Shown: positions 35,293 to 47,675, counted from the stretch's first letter. The stretch is 64,000 nucleotides of DNA from Citrus sinensis (GCF_022201045.2 NC_068562.1:744001-808000); one strand, 5' to 3'. Program-made: numbers and translations. Notes: generated by a model not told the origin, from the sequence alone.

Positions 35293-35695
35293 TGATACGA
35301 CCTCCAATGAATATTTGTCAGTATCACGAGGTTTCCACCTTTCGAGCAGGTGTGAGCTCCACAAGAACAGAGAGAAAATAATAGAGATAAGAAAGAAAGA
35401 AACTTTTGTGTATTATATTCTTGTTTTGCTCACGCCTTTCCACTTTACATATATCTTTTTCATTCTACCACTTTTTGTATAACTAACCAATTGCAATAAT
35501 AAAACAAAGATAATAAAAATCACAGTTGTCCTCGTGGAATAATTCTCCTGAATATTCCCCTAGGTGACATAGTCCTTGAGATATTCTGGAGTTTTGCGAG
35601 CACGAGCTGGCCGTTGCAATGTTTGCTCCACTTCCTGCATTTCAACTACAGGGCCATCTTCCAACTCCCTTACTTTAATGGGCCAGGATGTATCA
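35293..35695 (-). repeat. 5' LTR of the retrotransposon (403 bp)
   Basis: It starts TGATACATCC and ends GGTCGTATCA, a short inverted repeat. Its first about 140 bp read in frame as the last residues of the polyprotein (IKVRELEDGPVVEM to a stop near 35560), so the element's ORF overlaps its LTR. The rest is AT-rich and should hold promoter and polyadenylation signals. It is the complete counterpart of the deleted 3' LTR. Confidence 0.88.
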
Positions 35696-35700
35696 CAATA

Positions 35701-35883
35701 TGCAACAAATTGATAACTAATATAAAACAACATAACATGCAATATTTCACTCAAAACATTAAACAAAGTGACGTTATATATGCAAAAAAAAAAAAAAATT
35801 TGTCAAAATGAAACTGGGGCAAATAGTAATAGGTTTAGTATGTCGACCATTATATCCAATGGAAGCATCGATGTCGTCGTTTG
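35701..35883. other. Junction between retrotransposon and truncated exon
   Basis: A short AT-rich stretch with an A-run near 35786-35799. It would be the intron or downstream part of the minus-strand exon that starts at 36027, now cut off by the retrotransposon insertion. Confidence 0.35.
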
Positions 35884-36027
35884 CTAGACTTCGATCACGG
35901 GATTCCTGAGTTTGAGTGTAAGAAATTTCGATGGAATTTTGCCGTTAGGGTTTAAGGAAATGAGATGCCTTGATGATAATTGCTGCTTGGCCGCGGGAAC
36001 TAATGCGACCAACCGCCGCAGAAACAT
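35884..36027 (-). pseudogene. Presequence-like first exon, probably a truncated gene
   Basis: A 47-residue ORF starts MFLRRLVALVPAAKQQL and is rich in Arg, Leu, Ser and Ala with almost no acidic residues, like a mitochondrial targeting presequence. It ends at 35884 without a recognised domain, and only 190 bp further the retrotransposon begins. The upstream side has TGGGCT and TGGGCC motifs (about 36028 and 36050), like site II elements, and a telo-box AAACCCTAA lies at about 35945-35953. The segment LVALVPAAK...LSS resembles the open frame in the ESF1 leader (LVALIPASK...LSS). A genuine short gene, a broken duplicate or a chance ORF are all possible; I favour a promoter plus first exon that lost its remainder. 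Confidence 0.35.
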
Positions 36028-36793
36028 GGGCTGAGCCCAATTGGCGTTCTGGGCCTGCTGCATTTTAGGCCAGCCTGAAGAAAATTTTCTTTTAACAAAC
36101 ATAAAGAATTTTTGAAGTTCAATACGTTTCATTCCTGTAGTGAAGAGTAATGCTAGAGTCTAGACCATAATTAATCTTTTAGAGATTTCATGTCAACTGA
36201 TGCCATATATTATCATGGTTAAATAAGTAATTATTTAAGTTATAATAACATATAGTTTAATTTAGCTGATTACTAGAGTCGAATCTTAAAAAAAAATAGG
36301 CATATTTTTAGGGGAAAAAAGAATATATTACATGAAATAAGTTCACGAAAATGAGATAACTTCATGAAAAATCCTTTTATATGTCTAAGCGCTTTGTTAT
36401 AGAGCATTATCAAAATCCCCATCATATCGTTTGTTAAGAAACCGACCACTATAACTAATAGGAAGCTTAAAAACCAATCTTTGATTACAGAAATAACGAC
36501 TCTGATGGCTGAATCCTAACCGCCTCAATCTTCATTCTTTTACAAAATTGTAGGGCCACTTTGCTATAATGCAAACAAATGCTTCTTGATTTTTATTATT
36601 AGTATTTTTTCCTCACGAGCTCTCAGCGGATAATTAATTAATGAATTTCAAGGCCAAAGATGGATGTGACAAAGATTTGTCTCGTAGCAATGCTAGAATG
36701 CTTAGAATTTAAGACTTCATAATTACCACTTTGGTTAACAAATTCGTTTATTAGGGCCACATTCTCATCCTGTCTAGAGAAAATCTCTGCCAC
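36028..36793. other. Spacer upstream of the peroxidase gene
   Basis: Apart from the site II-like motifs near 36028-36056, I see only AT-rich sequence and no gene. The promoter of the peroxidase should lie in the right half. Confidence 0.45.
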
Positions 36794-36800
36794 TATAAAT
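36794..36800 (+). promoter_or_regulatory. TATA box of the peroxidase gene
   Basis: TATAAAT in a CACTATAAATACC context lies 75 bp upstream of the ATG, leaving a leader of roughly 40-45 nt. This is a strong plant TATA match. Confidence 0.65.
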
Positions 36801-36868
36801 ACCATTGTTAAGCTTCATTATCTCCACAAAAAAGCCCAAGTTAAGAGCAAAAAAGAGGTTTAATTATC

Positions 36869-38102
<1,234 letters not shown>

Positions 38103-38636
38103 GGATCAGTATCTTAGCTTACAGATAGCTCCAGTCAATCTCACAGTAAGAAAGCAGGAAAATCCATAAACAGGCTGGCTTTGTTTTGATCTACTGGTAC
38201 TTGATGTACTGCACAAGTAGATGCCTGTCCAACTTGCATTGATATGGTTGAATGACAACCATAATATTGTAGTAATAATTTTAAGCATAATATATAAGAG
38301 TTGGATCTAAACTAGATTATGTTGCAACTTGATAGCATAAATAAACATTTATCAAAATTCAACAGAATACGCTTAAAAGTTGCAAACACAAGCGTATGGC
38401 TCACACTGTAGTCCAGTTAGGAAGTTGAATTCTGAACAAATAAAAACTTGAATTCAACATCTTATCTCCTCAGATACTCTCATGCATTCAAAGATAACAT
38501 ATCTTACAGTCCATGACATGCAGAAGTCGTCCTAAAACATCAGTCATCTCACAGTGGAAGTCGAAGTTTCCTGTGCCGTAATATGCAAGAATGTAAATAA
38601 GAGTTGCAGTAAACTCACAGGTGCTCATCCATGCAA
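38103..38636. other. Convergent 3' flanks
   Basis: Shared spacer between the peroxidase and the minus-strand methyltransferase gene. It is presumably two 3' UTRs, with no further gene seen. Confidence 0.5.
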
Positions 38637-40242
38637 TTAGTATTTGGTTACCTCAGGTGATTCATGATTCAACACAATCTCTGCCAATTGAATGTTGCCA
38701 TTTAGCTCACGAGCTTTATAATGTGGCAAGAATGAAAAGCCATCAACAAGCTTCACACACTTCAATCCCCATTTCACCATCAAGAACTCAATAAGATGAT
38801 GCCCACTGCAGTGTGCCAGAAACAGAAAGAATAAGTAAAGATTGGATGAGGGGAAAAAAAAAACATCATTACCAGTAGATTGTGCAAACCACAATCTGTG
38901 CAGACAGAAGAAATAAGAATACCTTCGATTATGATAAGTCGTAATGAAGACTGATCCTGGAGAACTCTGGAGCAGATATGTGATGGTGGCAAAGAGGTCA
39001 TCAAAGGCTTACCAGCAAAACCAGAAACAACATTTCAGCTTGAGCCAACAAATCAAATGGTAAGAAGAGAACAGATCAAGATTTCAAAAGCACAAATTTT
39101 ACCACTTGCATCATAAAATACATCAGCCCCCAGAATAATATTGGGATTTAAATCGAATATAGATGCATCCAAAAATCCCCATGTCAGTCCCATTACCTAC
39201 AGAATATAACATGTCTACTGAAAAACAACTCAAAAGGCAACATTTTTTTTTTCATCTTTCAATGCGAAGACAAGCAGTAAACTGGCAGGGTAAATATGTG
39301 AAACAGTTAAAAATTGCGATAATTTACTCTACAGTTCAATTTATTCATTTCGCAGACTCTTCTCATGTTCTTCAGCACCTGCAATGGAAAAGTACAAGAA
39401 AAATTAAAGTAAATTAAATTAAATCAAGGCAAGAAGTAACTACATTCTTGACAAATTAATTAAAGTACCAAGTTATGTATTTACATTCATAATCTGCTTC
39501 TTCAACAGAATTCACCAACGAGCTGAAAGCAATTATAACTTGCGCTTTCAAAATGGTAAAAGCACTTTAATTAATATCTACTTTTTTTTTAAGATAACTG
39601 CTTTTAGGTGCTTTTACTTTATTAAAAAAAAAACACAAATAAATACAATGAAAAAACTTAAACATTTAAATTTTAATGAAACAGGTCCCCAATAAAGGAG
39701 AAAAAAAAAATGAAATTTAAAGGATATAGATACCTCTATCCGATTGGAATCATCAGTAAGAGTGACATTCGATCCCACTTTTGCTGCTACCAATCCAGGC
39801 AATGAAGTTCCTGCACCGAGCTGCAAAACTAGCAATCATGTAAACAACATTTATCAACACGATTATTGATTAATGATAAGCTGAATGAGGATCGGAATTG
39901 CATATGCCTCAACTACGTTCGCCCCGGAAAAGCGATATCTCTGTTGCCAAACATACTCCGCCAGGATAACACTACAGGGCCATACGAACAGCCCGTATTC
40001 TTCTTTCATATTCTGATCAGCGATAGCGAACAACAAACAAACAAACCAATAAATAAAATATAAGAGAAACAGTGATCGAACATTTTTGGTCTTTGATAAT
40101 TTTCTCAAAAGAGAAGTACCTCAATGATAGCGATAGAGAAGGAGGATTTATCCGATTCATCGACGAAATAATGCTGAGATACCGTGGTCATGTGCTTATC
40201 GGTCATTTCATCCTCGTCCTTTTCAGAACCAACGTCCCTCAT
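38637..40242 (-). CDS. METTL23-like SAM-dependent methyltransferase
   Basis: Seven exons in transcript order: 40242-40120, 40012-39908, 39820-39734, 39378-39328, 39196-39103, 39007-38923, 38805-38637. They give 237 residues. The protein has EEYGLFVWPCSVILAEYVW, the SAM-binding motif VELGAGTSLPGL (about 75-86), the acidic TLTDD, a central LGADVFYD and a C-terminal IEFLMVKWGLKCVKL. These are hallmarks of the METTL23 branch of seven-beta-strand methyltransferases. Mammalian METTL23 methylates arginine in histone H3; the plant substrate is unknown. Six junction pairs need only standard sites except intron 2, whose donor reads GAG|GCATAT (a GC-AG intron). The frame requires it. No transit peptide is seen, so the protein is cytosolic or nuclear. 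Confidence 0.88.
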
Positions 40243-40866
40243 CCGGTGGCGCTTAACCTAGGCGCCAACTGAGGTGCTATGCTTTCTCTGATCTATCAAT
40301 TAAAATATTTTTTTTTATAAAAAAATTATTTCTTGATCAAATTATACGTATACATACATATTTACGTATAACTTATGTCAACTTTTAACTAATTTTTCAT
40401 AACCCCTTTTCTAAATAATTCATTTATGTTTTTTTTAAAAAAAAAAAAAAACTGAAATTGAGCCGATTAGTAAATCTCAGTTTTAAATTGAATTATTGTC
40501 ATCCATCATTATCCTTCTTATGTCTCTTATCCGATAAGTATTTTCGGCCCAGAGAATTATCAAAAGCCTAGAGTTCAGTACGCAGCAGACATACAAAACT
40601 TTTGTTGCATCGATCGAAAATCAACGGTCAAGACCAAGGCCCCATCTAATGAGGCAGAATCAACGCGCCAAAATGGACAATGGCCCACGCCTAAAGCAAA
40701 CACACCGATTTCCTACGCACGTCGCTCCCATGCAATCACTGTCCACCTGTCAATTCACTGATTTAACTTTGCACCCTCCCTTTCGATCGAGAACCAGCCC
40801 CAATCTTCTCCTTCACTTAAGCAAACCAAAAGTAAAGCCCTCAGTGCAAGCACTCGCTCTACTCCA
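40243..40866. other. Divergent promoter region
   Basis: This spacer of about 620 bp separates two divergently transcribed genes (methyltransferase and stress protein) and should contain both promoters. It has a run of T then A near 40430-40452. I found no certain TATA box. Confidence 0.45.
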
Positions 40867-43179
40867 ATGGCTTTCGCTCACTACTTGACTGCTGTTCGCC
40901 CTGTTCCCGTTGTCACCTCAGAACAGACTAAAATTTCAATATTGCCGTTGTTCACTTCTTCTTCTTCTTCGTCTTCTTCAGTTAGCACTCAGTCTTTGTT
41001 TTCAAAGGCTCGAAAGCTCTCTCTCTTTCCTAGATTCCGCAGAATCGGACATAAAGGTAATTGCATCAGCTTATAAAAGTTTGATTATTTTATTAATGTT
41101 TATAGTTAGTTTGTCGAGGATTTATAGATAGATATTGAGAATGTTGCTGGGTCTAAAAGTACTACTCCTGAGAATAAGTTTTAAGTCACAGTTTGACGAT
41201 AATGTTTTGTCAATTTTGACGAATTCTGATGGGAAGTGAAGTCATGGACTTTAAAATCCTATTTGGATTATTTATTTATTGCTGAGGAGGGCACTGATCA
41301 TGGCCACCCCTCCACATGTAGAATTGTAATTTCTTAACTTGAAATATGTCTGTGCAGTTCATTTTATGAAGGTAATTTACTACTTCTGCAATAAAGAAGC
41401 TCACTTAGCACTTCAATTAATAAATGAATGGAAAGTAACATCTCTAGGGCAGGAATAAAATTTGCTGTAGCAGATCGACTTAGGTCTGGTTTCTAACTGC
41501 CACGCTTCAGCTTAGTTTTGAAACCACCCCAGCTATATTGTGTGGTAAATACGGTGCTTAAAGATTTTCAGTCTTGTAGTGTCTCGGGATTTGTATTCTT
41601 TCTTTTAGGGCTAGTGATTCATGGCAGCTGGGGATTAAAGCCACAGCACTCAGTTGCAAACAGGCCCATATTTTACCTCAATTTACTTGCTACATATATT
41701 GTGCATACTGCATCAAAATGATAGCACAAGAAGTAATTGCGGCAAGGCGACTTTATATGATACTTTAGAAGAAAATAAAAGCAGAAAGGAAGATATTGCT
41801 GTGAAGTTTCTTTTTCATTAAGTAGTCATTTGAATTGCTTTGTTTTGTTTAAGATGCTCTGATTTTCCTGTTGCCTGCTGATGATATTTATCCATACTTG
41901 GTGATTTTCTAGCTGCAATGTTTTCTTCTTATCTCATTGCAAGTAATTTTGAAAGTTAGAGAATGTATGCCCTTTATTTTTCTCTAATGACACTGTTTTT
42001 TAAAATCTGATTTCCATCAGCCAAGGTTAAGTCTCCAGAATCTGAAATCAACTCAGTTGCAGAAGCATTTACTAATTTCAAGCATCTTCTCCTGCCGATC
42101 ACAGACCAGAATCCATATCTCTCTGAAGGAACAAGACAGGTGACTTTTCTTTATAGACACTCTTATGTTAAACTTATTTTCTTTAGAAAAATTACTTCAA
42201 TCTCATGTGATCTTTGGAGATATTTTTTCTTATGTTCATGTTAAATATTTGTTGGAATTTAGACGCTTGGTACCTTTCCTATTGCAAGTATTCATGTCAG
42301 TTGTTAGGAGTATGAATGTGGTGCGATTTTGTTTTAAGATTCTGATGGTATATATGTGAGTTTCTGGTTGTAATGGGATTTGAGATATTGGTTCTCCTGT
42401 AATTTGAAACCGTAGAGTAGAGTCTTTCATAATGCTGATGACAGAGCAAAGTCTTTCATGACAAAATGGGAGGATCGCCGACCTCTAGCTTTGTCAAGTC
42501 AATGTCGAATCTAATTTTGTATTGTTTGCATGTTGCAACCATCTCACACATTGGTTTAATTGTTTCTAAAAGGCAGCTGCAACTACTGCTGCTTTAGCAA
42601 AGAAGTATGGAGCCGACATCACTGTTGTGGGTATGTAAGCTGGCCTCTGTTGATACCATTTTGATATATGCTAATGAGTGCAACTAAGCAGTAGAGACAA
42701 GTCTACTCTAACAGCCCAGTTTAGTAAATGATTCAAGGGAAATGGAACTTTATGTTCTTTGCAGTTATAGATGAAAGGCAGAAAGAATCGCTGCCAGAGC
42801 ATGAAAACCGGTTGTCTAGCATCCGCTGGCACCTCTCTGAAGGTATGTACGAAACTTTGTGCTTTCGTAAACATGCCAGAGTATTTGTCTTTATCATGTG
42901 GAAATATGTTTCTTTATGACCCAACTACTGAGTTGCATAACTGTATTGATACAAAAATAACAATAACAATATATGTTTATAGGTGGATTCCAGGAATTCA
43001 GATTGTTAGAGAGACTTGGGGAAGGAAGCTCCAAGCCCACAGCTATCATTGGTGATGTTGCTGATGAATTGAATTTAGATTTAGTAATCATAAGCATGGA
43101 AGCCATCCATTCGAAGCATGTAGATGCAAACCTTCTTGCTGAGTTCATTCCATGCCCTGTCTTGCTTTTGCCATTGTAA
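40867..43179 (+). CDS. Universal stress protein (UspA-domain), probably plastid-targeted
   Basis: Five exons: 40867-41056, 42021-42139, 42573-42630, 42765-42842, 42983-43179. They give 213 residues. The N-terminal 65 residues are Ser/Arg-rich with few acidic residues (SSSSSSSSVSTQSLFSKARK), which suggests a chloroplast transit peptide. The UspA-like part spans about 75-213, with NFKHLLLPITD at its start, KKYGADITVVVIDER in the middle and ADELNLDLVIISMEAIHSK then PCPVLLLPL at the end. The nucleotide-binding G-X2-G-X9-G-S/T signature is not seen, so ATP binding is doubtful. Role is inferred: small stress-related proteins of this type are poorly characterised in plastids. Exon 3 begins after AAAAG; a competing GGCAG acceptor four bases on would shift the frame. 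Confidence 0.85.
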
Positions 43180-44670
43180 ATGTTTGCTTTTGCAAAACCC
43201 AAGCACCAACTGAATCGTGTTGCAAAATGCGGGTTTCCCTTGACGGGCATCTATGATCATAGAAGACACAGTTTTAGCTTGTTGGACTCTGTTTGTGTCT
43301 GGCCCGTTCTGAATAAGACCATTGGCACAAGGGAAAGGCCGAGGCTCAGACTCCTGCTGTAAATTTTAGTTTCGTTCTTGATTTGGCTTTTCTTGTGTGA
43401 ATGTTATTTACCCCATTATCGAGTAATCATGGTGTGGACAATCCACTTTTCTGATTCATGTTTTGAGACACAGCATGGTTGGTATATGATAAAATTAGAA
43501 TTTTGGTGTCTCTGACTTTCAGATTTCATAGTAACGTTTAGGATTGTACACAATTTTACTCCCTTTTAAATCTGGATTATACAAGTCAAAGCATTTTGGT
43601 TATCTGTCTGTTTGTACGTCCACCGTCAAAGCCCATGGACAATAGTTGTCAAACATACCCTACGTGTCGTCTGGCCCGGAATTAGAAAGTATTTTGAAAC
43701 ACAACTTTCCCGTCATCCCGTGCATCGGAGGAGCATGAACTTTGAATCAGAGAAAAGCTGCGCGTTGGCTTCTGTTTGGTGTTTATTCTTCATTTTTCCT
43801 GTTTCCCCTAGAAAGTAGAAACGCTAATCCAAGTATCCCTCTTTCTATTCACTTTTAAGACCAAACTCAGTGTTCAGGTCCATGAAAACGTAAGGAGAAT
43901 GTTTTCTCTTAACTGAAATTTTAATTTGTAAGCATGCCGGGCGAATTATAAGCGCTTTTATTCGCGGCGAGGGCGAGCTCTAAAATTGAGAAATTCTGCC
44001 GAAAGTTGATGGTGAAAGCCCATCTTCGACTGTAGAAGCACTTTTACTCGCAACACCAGCTTCAAAGAGTTGGATTATTGGCACCCCTCCAAAATCCTCT
44101 TAAACCCCCACTATGCATTTTTAATTGTAGCCTTCGATATAATTACATTAAGAGACACAAACATATCTAATTAAACCCACATATATAATACTGGTAATTT
44201 TTCTTTTGCTAAAAATTAATTCTTTGTACAACCTGATAAGTTTTACTACCCGGTATTCTTTACTTCATTTTGAACGCCCCTTGCCATTATACACATTTTT
44301 CTTTTCTAAATATTAATTAAATTAGTTTATTTAAATAAAAAACTGAAACTGTTTTCATTCCGCTTAGAGTGCATGTGCATTCGCCAATGACAGCATGGTG
44401 AAGAACCCAATACTAGATTGAATTTCTTTTGTGTTTATAATAAAGCCATAACAAAAGTTTCAGATCTCCAAGAGGTTGAAAGCATCTACAGTTGTTTATA
44501 AATAGACTTAATTGAGGGGACAATAACTAATAAGAAAAAAATTGTTTTTACAAAAAAGTAAACTAGTAAGAAGAATATATTTAGTATAACTATAGTAGTG
44601 TTTTTTTTTTAAATCTAAAGTATAAATAAATCTAAATTAATTTGAATTTTTAAAAAACTTGAATATTTAA
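43180..44670. other. 3' flank and intergenic stretch
   Basis: The likely 3' UTR of the stress-protein gene is followed by AT-rich spacer. The ORF near 43612-43818 has no recognisable features. Confidence 0.45.
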
Positions 44671-44988
44671 GGGTGTTTGTTTTTTAACTTAATGACTTAA
44701 AGTGATTTAATTTAATTAATTAAGTTAATTAGAAGTGCTTATTTTTATAATAGGACTTTTCAAATAATTTTGACTTAATAAGATAACCAATTTTTTTGGC
44801 TTTTTATTGAATAAAGAAATATGAATCAATCACTAATTTCTAATGTCAAAAATATCCCTAATTAATTGTTTATTTTTCATGTCTATCCTTCCTCGGTTTG
44901 TTTCTTCTATCAAATTCTTGAATCTTCCATTATTGGTAATCAAAAGTTTTATTTTGAAACTTTTTTATGTAATTATATAATTTGTTTT

Positions 44989-44994
<6 letters not shown>

Positions 44995-45040
<46 letters not shown>
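44995..45040. repeat. TA microsatellite, about 22 units
   Basis: An almost perfect TA run inside the probable hAT-like element. Such a run is likely to vary in length between alleles. Confidence 0.9.
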
Positions 45041-45045
<5 letters not shown>

Positions 45046-45190
45046 TCCAAAATCATTATGTATTCACTTGAACGTGGTTTTACTTATATATGATAAAATA
45101 TTATGGCATTTATATTTGACATTCAAATTTAATAAGGATACAAATATAAAAGTATATATTTTTAGTTCTTAAAGTTGAAAAAACAAATAA

Positions 45191-45362
45191 CTTAATACTT
45201 GTTTTCAGAGATTCGGGGAAAAAAAAAAGCAAACATATCAGACAGTTCTCTTCAAATTTTATACCAATTCAGCTCTATTTAGATTTTGGATAAAAACAAA
45301 TGCCATCTAAATCTGAATAATAGTTTTTTTTTTGTTTGAATCTCCGAAAATAGGTACTAATT
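45191..45362. mobile_element. Small inverted-repeat element nested at 45.2 kb
   Basis: CTTAATACTTGTTTTCAGAGATTC at 45191 onward is mirrored at 45338-45362 (GAATCTCCGAAAATAGGTAC...). The roughly 24-bp arms flank about 120 bp of AT-rich sequence. This fits a MITE nested in the larger inverted element. Target duplications were not resolved. Confidence 0.45.
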
Positions 45363-46273
45363 CATTTTAAAAAAAAATTAAAAAAATCTTAGATCAAGAA
45401 ATTTTACATTTGCACCTTTACATAATTTTAATGTTAAACAAATAATAGAAAAAACTTAAAGAACATAAATAATATAGCATTTTATTATTTCATACATTAT
45501 GTTCAAATGAATACAACTCTTTAATATCCTAAACTAGAAAATGTTGATCAATTTTATTGTAGTTTATAATGTTTTATATGAAAAATATTCATAAAAAAAT
45601 TATAAAGCTAAATGATGTTAATTTGGAAAAAAATAAAAGGATCAAAAATAAAAATATTCTTCTTTACTATTACAAGCTATAGAGATGAATGATAATGGTA
45701 ATTATTAAGTTTAGTTTGGGTAAAGATGAAAATAAATTAATTTGAATAGGGATGTTTTGGAGAATATATTGCAATGATGACTTTTATATTAAGTAAAAAG
45801 CTAAAAAAATTGGCTTAATAACTTAATGATTGAAAATTTTTATTAAGTTAAAAAAATAAATAGACTTAACGGTTTAACTAGTTGAAATTAAGTTAATTAA
45901 ATCATTAAGTTAAAAAAAAGAACTGTTGGTATGGGGTTTGAACAATATTAAGAAAATTAAAAGAGTGGGATACCTATGATTAATAGTTTTTAATTAAGCT
46001 AATTTTTATAATTACTGGAGGCGTCATAGAAAATTTATATATTTTAATGGGGTAAATATGCAAAAGATATTTCGAGGGATGCCAATAGAAGCCTCAAGAT
46101 ATATTGCAAGGAATCTTATACGCGTTCGGGCCATAGCCCAGCACCAGCAGCAAGTTAGGAAGACCACGTGACAAACTAACAACCCTCTTTGTTGGTAAAG
46201 ACCACTCGTGTGATAGTCAATCAAGCGTGCGAATAATGGAAGGTTCTTTGCTCCTTTTTTTTCTTTTTCTTTT

Positions 46274-47110
46274 GGGATATTTTCATTTTCCCACCAAAGG
46301 TATTCTGACACATCATGTCAGTACCATGGTTTGGTAAAACTATCAATTTAACACCAAACATTTAAATTGTTAGTATTTTCCCATCATTCCGTTAAAACTC
46401 AGTTAATATGTAACAGGAATTTTTTAAAAAGTCAATTTTACCCCTGAAGCATAAAAGACCATGTAATTAATCTTTTATGAATTTTGTAATTAAATCATCA
46501 TTTATTGTTCTTCCTTCTTAAATGACAAAAATTACCCTTTATGAATTTTGTAAAATTGACCGTGTGGTGTTAGGTAATTCATAAATTGATTTAATTTATT
46601 TAATTTTTAAAGGGCAAATTTATTTATTTAATTTTTTGTGTAAAATTATTATCATCATATCAAAGATTAAATTGCTTCTTTTGCATATTCTTTTTTTTTC
46701 CCTTTCATAAATTGAGTTTTAGTAGCATAATAAATTGTCTTTAGCTCGTCAATTTAATAAATAAATTTACCCTTTAAAAATTAAATAAATTAAATCAATT
46801 TATAAAGTACCTAGCACCACACGGTCAATTTTACAAAATTTATAAAGGGTAATTTTTGTCTTTTAAGAAGGAAGAACAACAAATGATGATTTAATTACAA
46901 AATTCATAAAAGGTTAATTACATAGTCTTTTACGCTCCTGGGGTAAAATTGACTTTTTATGAATTTTCTGTTACATATTAACTAAGTTTTAATGGAATAG
47001 TGGGAAAATGCTCACAGTTTAAACGTTTGGTGATAAATTGATAGTTTTACCAAACCACGGTACTGACATGATGTGTCAGAATACCTTTAGTGGAAAAATG
47101 ATAATATCCC
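46274..47110. mobile_element. Large fold-back element, about 390-bp arms
   Basis: Almost the whole element is an inverted repeat: the left arm from GGGATATTTTCATTTTCCC (46274) matches the complement of the right arm ending GATAATATCCC (47110) over about 390 bp. A 9-bp copy TTTTCTTTT flanks both sides (46265-46273 and 47111-47119), suggesting a Mutator-like source; it is low-complexity, so weaker proof. No ORF. Transcripts would form a long hairpin and could feed small-RNA production. Confidence 0.85.
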
Positions 47111-47119
47111 TTTTCTTTT

Positions 47120-47464
47120 TTACCATGTTCTTGTTCTATTTTATGAAAAATGCGATAATATTATATATTATATATATAGACACACACACACTCGACAAAA
47201 AATGCACTTGGTGGGTTATTCTTTCACGTATCTAAAATGAAACGGGTAGTATATATATAGCATAGCATAAATATGAATTTCTTGGGCTCTTTGATATAAT
47301 TTAGATTTAATTCTTCAAAAAAAAAGTTGTTCTTGGATTTAAATCAACTTTAATTTACAACTTTTCTTTTAAAATTACTTTGTAAATTTTTTAGAGAATG
47401 TATTTGGGGACCTATCAAAAAATAGAGAACAAAACAACATTTGGTTTTGTCAAGAGCAATTCTT
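47120..47464. other. AT-rich spacer between two elements
   Basis: There is a short TA/CA simple repeat near 47160-47190. No gene is seen. Confidence 0.45.
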
Positions 47465-47472
47465 TAATATTA

Positions 47473-47675
47473 AGAGTAATAATAGAGCCACAAACTCTTG
47501 TACAAATTTAATTTGTACAAACTCATGTGGCATGATAAGATTGGTTGAATTAAATATCATTTGACCCACATGATTTGTTTTTATTATTTTATATTTTTAT
47601 TCAATCAATAAATTAATGCCACGTCAGTTCGTACAAGATAAATTTGTGCAAAAATTTGTGGCTGTATCATCACTC
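47473..47675. mobile_element. MITE with long inverted ends
   Basis: Inverted arms of about 60 bp (left GAGTAATAATAGAGCCACAA..., right TTGTGGCTGTATCATCACTC) enclose an AT-rich centre. TAATATTA flanks both sides (47465-47472 and 47676-47683). The 8-bp duplication points to the hAT superfamily, although the duplicate is AT-only. Confidence 0.75.

Larger units (their letters stand above)
29741..35695 (-). mobile_element. Ty3/Gypsy chromovirus-type LTR retrotransposon, degenerate
   Basis: The element reads on the minus strand. Its order is 5' LTR, primer-binding site, gag, protease, reverse transcriptase, RNase H, integrase, chromodomain, polypurine tract, 3' LTR. Integrase after RNase H defines Ty3/Gypsy, and the chromodomain places it with chromoviruses. 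LTR ends are TGATAC...GTATCA and the target duplication is CAATA. A 712-bp hAT-like element is inserted between integrase and chromodomain, five nonsense codons interrupt the frame, and the 3' LTR has lost about 255 bp. It cannot produce an active element. Its 5' end lies about 190 bp from a truncated presequence-like exon. Confidence 0.93.
44671..45930. mobile_element. Possible hAT-like element with inverted ends
   Basis: The left end GGGTGTTTGTTTTTTAAC followed by TTAATGACTTAA faces a related inverted end near 45905-45930 (TTAAGTTAAAAAAAAGAAC...). A second matching pair lies inside (CAATTTTTTTGGCTTTTTA on the left, complement near 45800). GGGTGTTTG-type ends are usual for hAT MITEs. I found no clear 8-bp duplication. 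The centre is AT-rich and contains a TA microsatellite and a smaller inverted repeat. Boundaries are approximate. Confidence 0.45.

Noticed and set aside
29741..35695. An integrated plant pararetrovirus
   Set aside because: LTRs, integrase, chromodomain, primer-binding site, polypurine tract and a 5-bp duplication all identify a Ty3/Gypsy retrotransposon. No movement or coat protein of a pararetrovirus is present.
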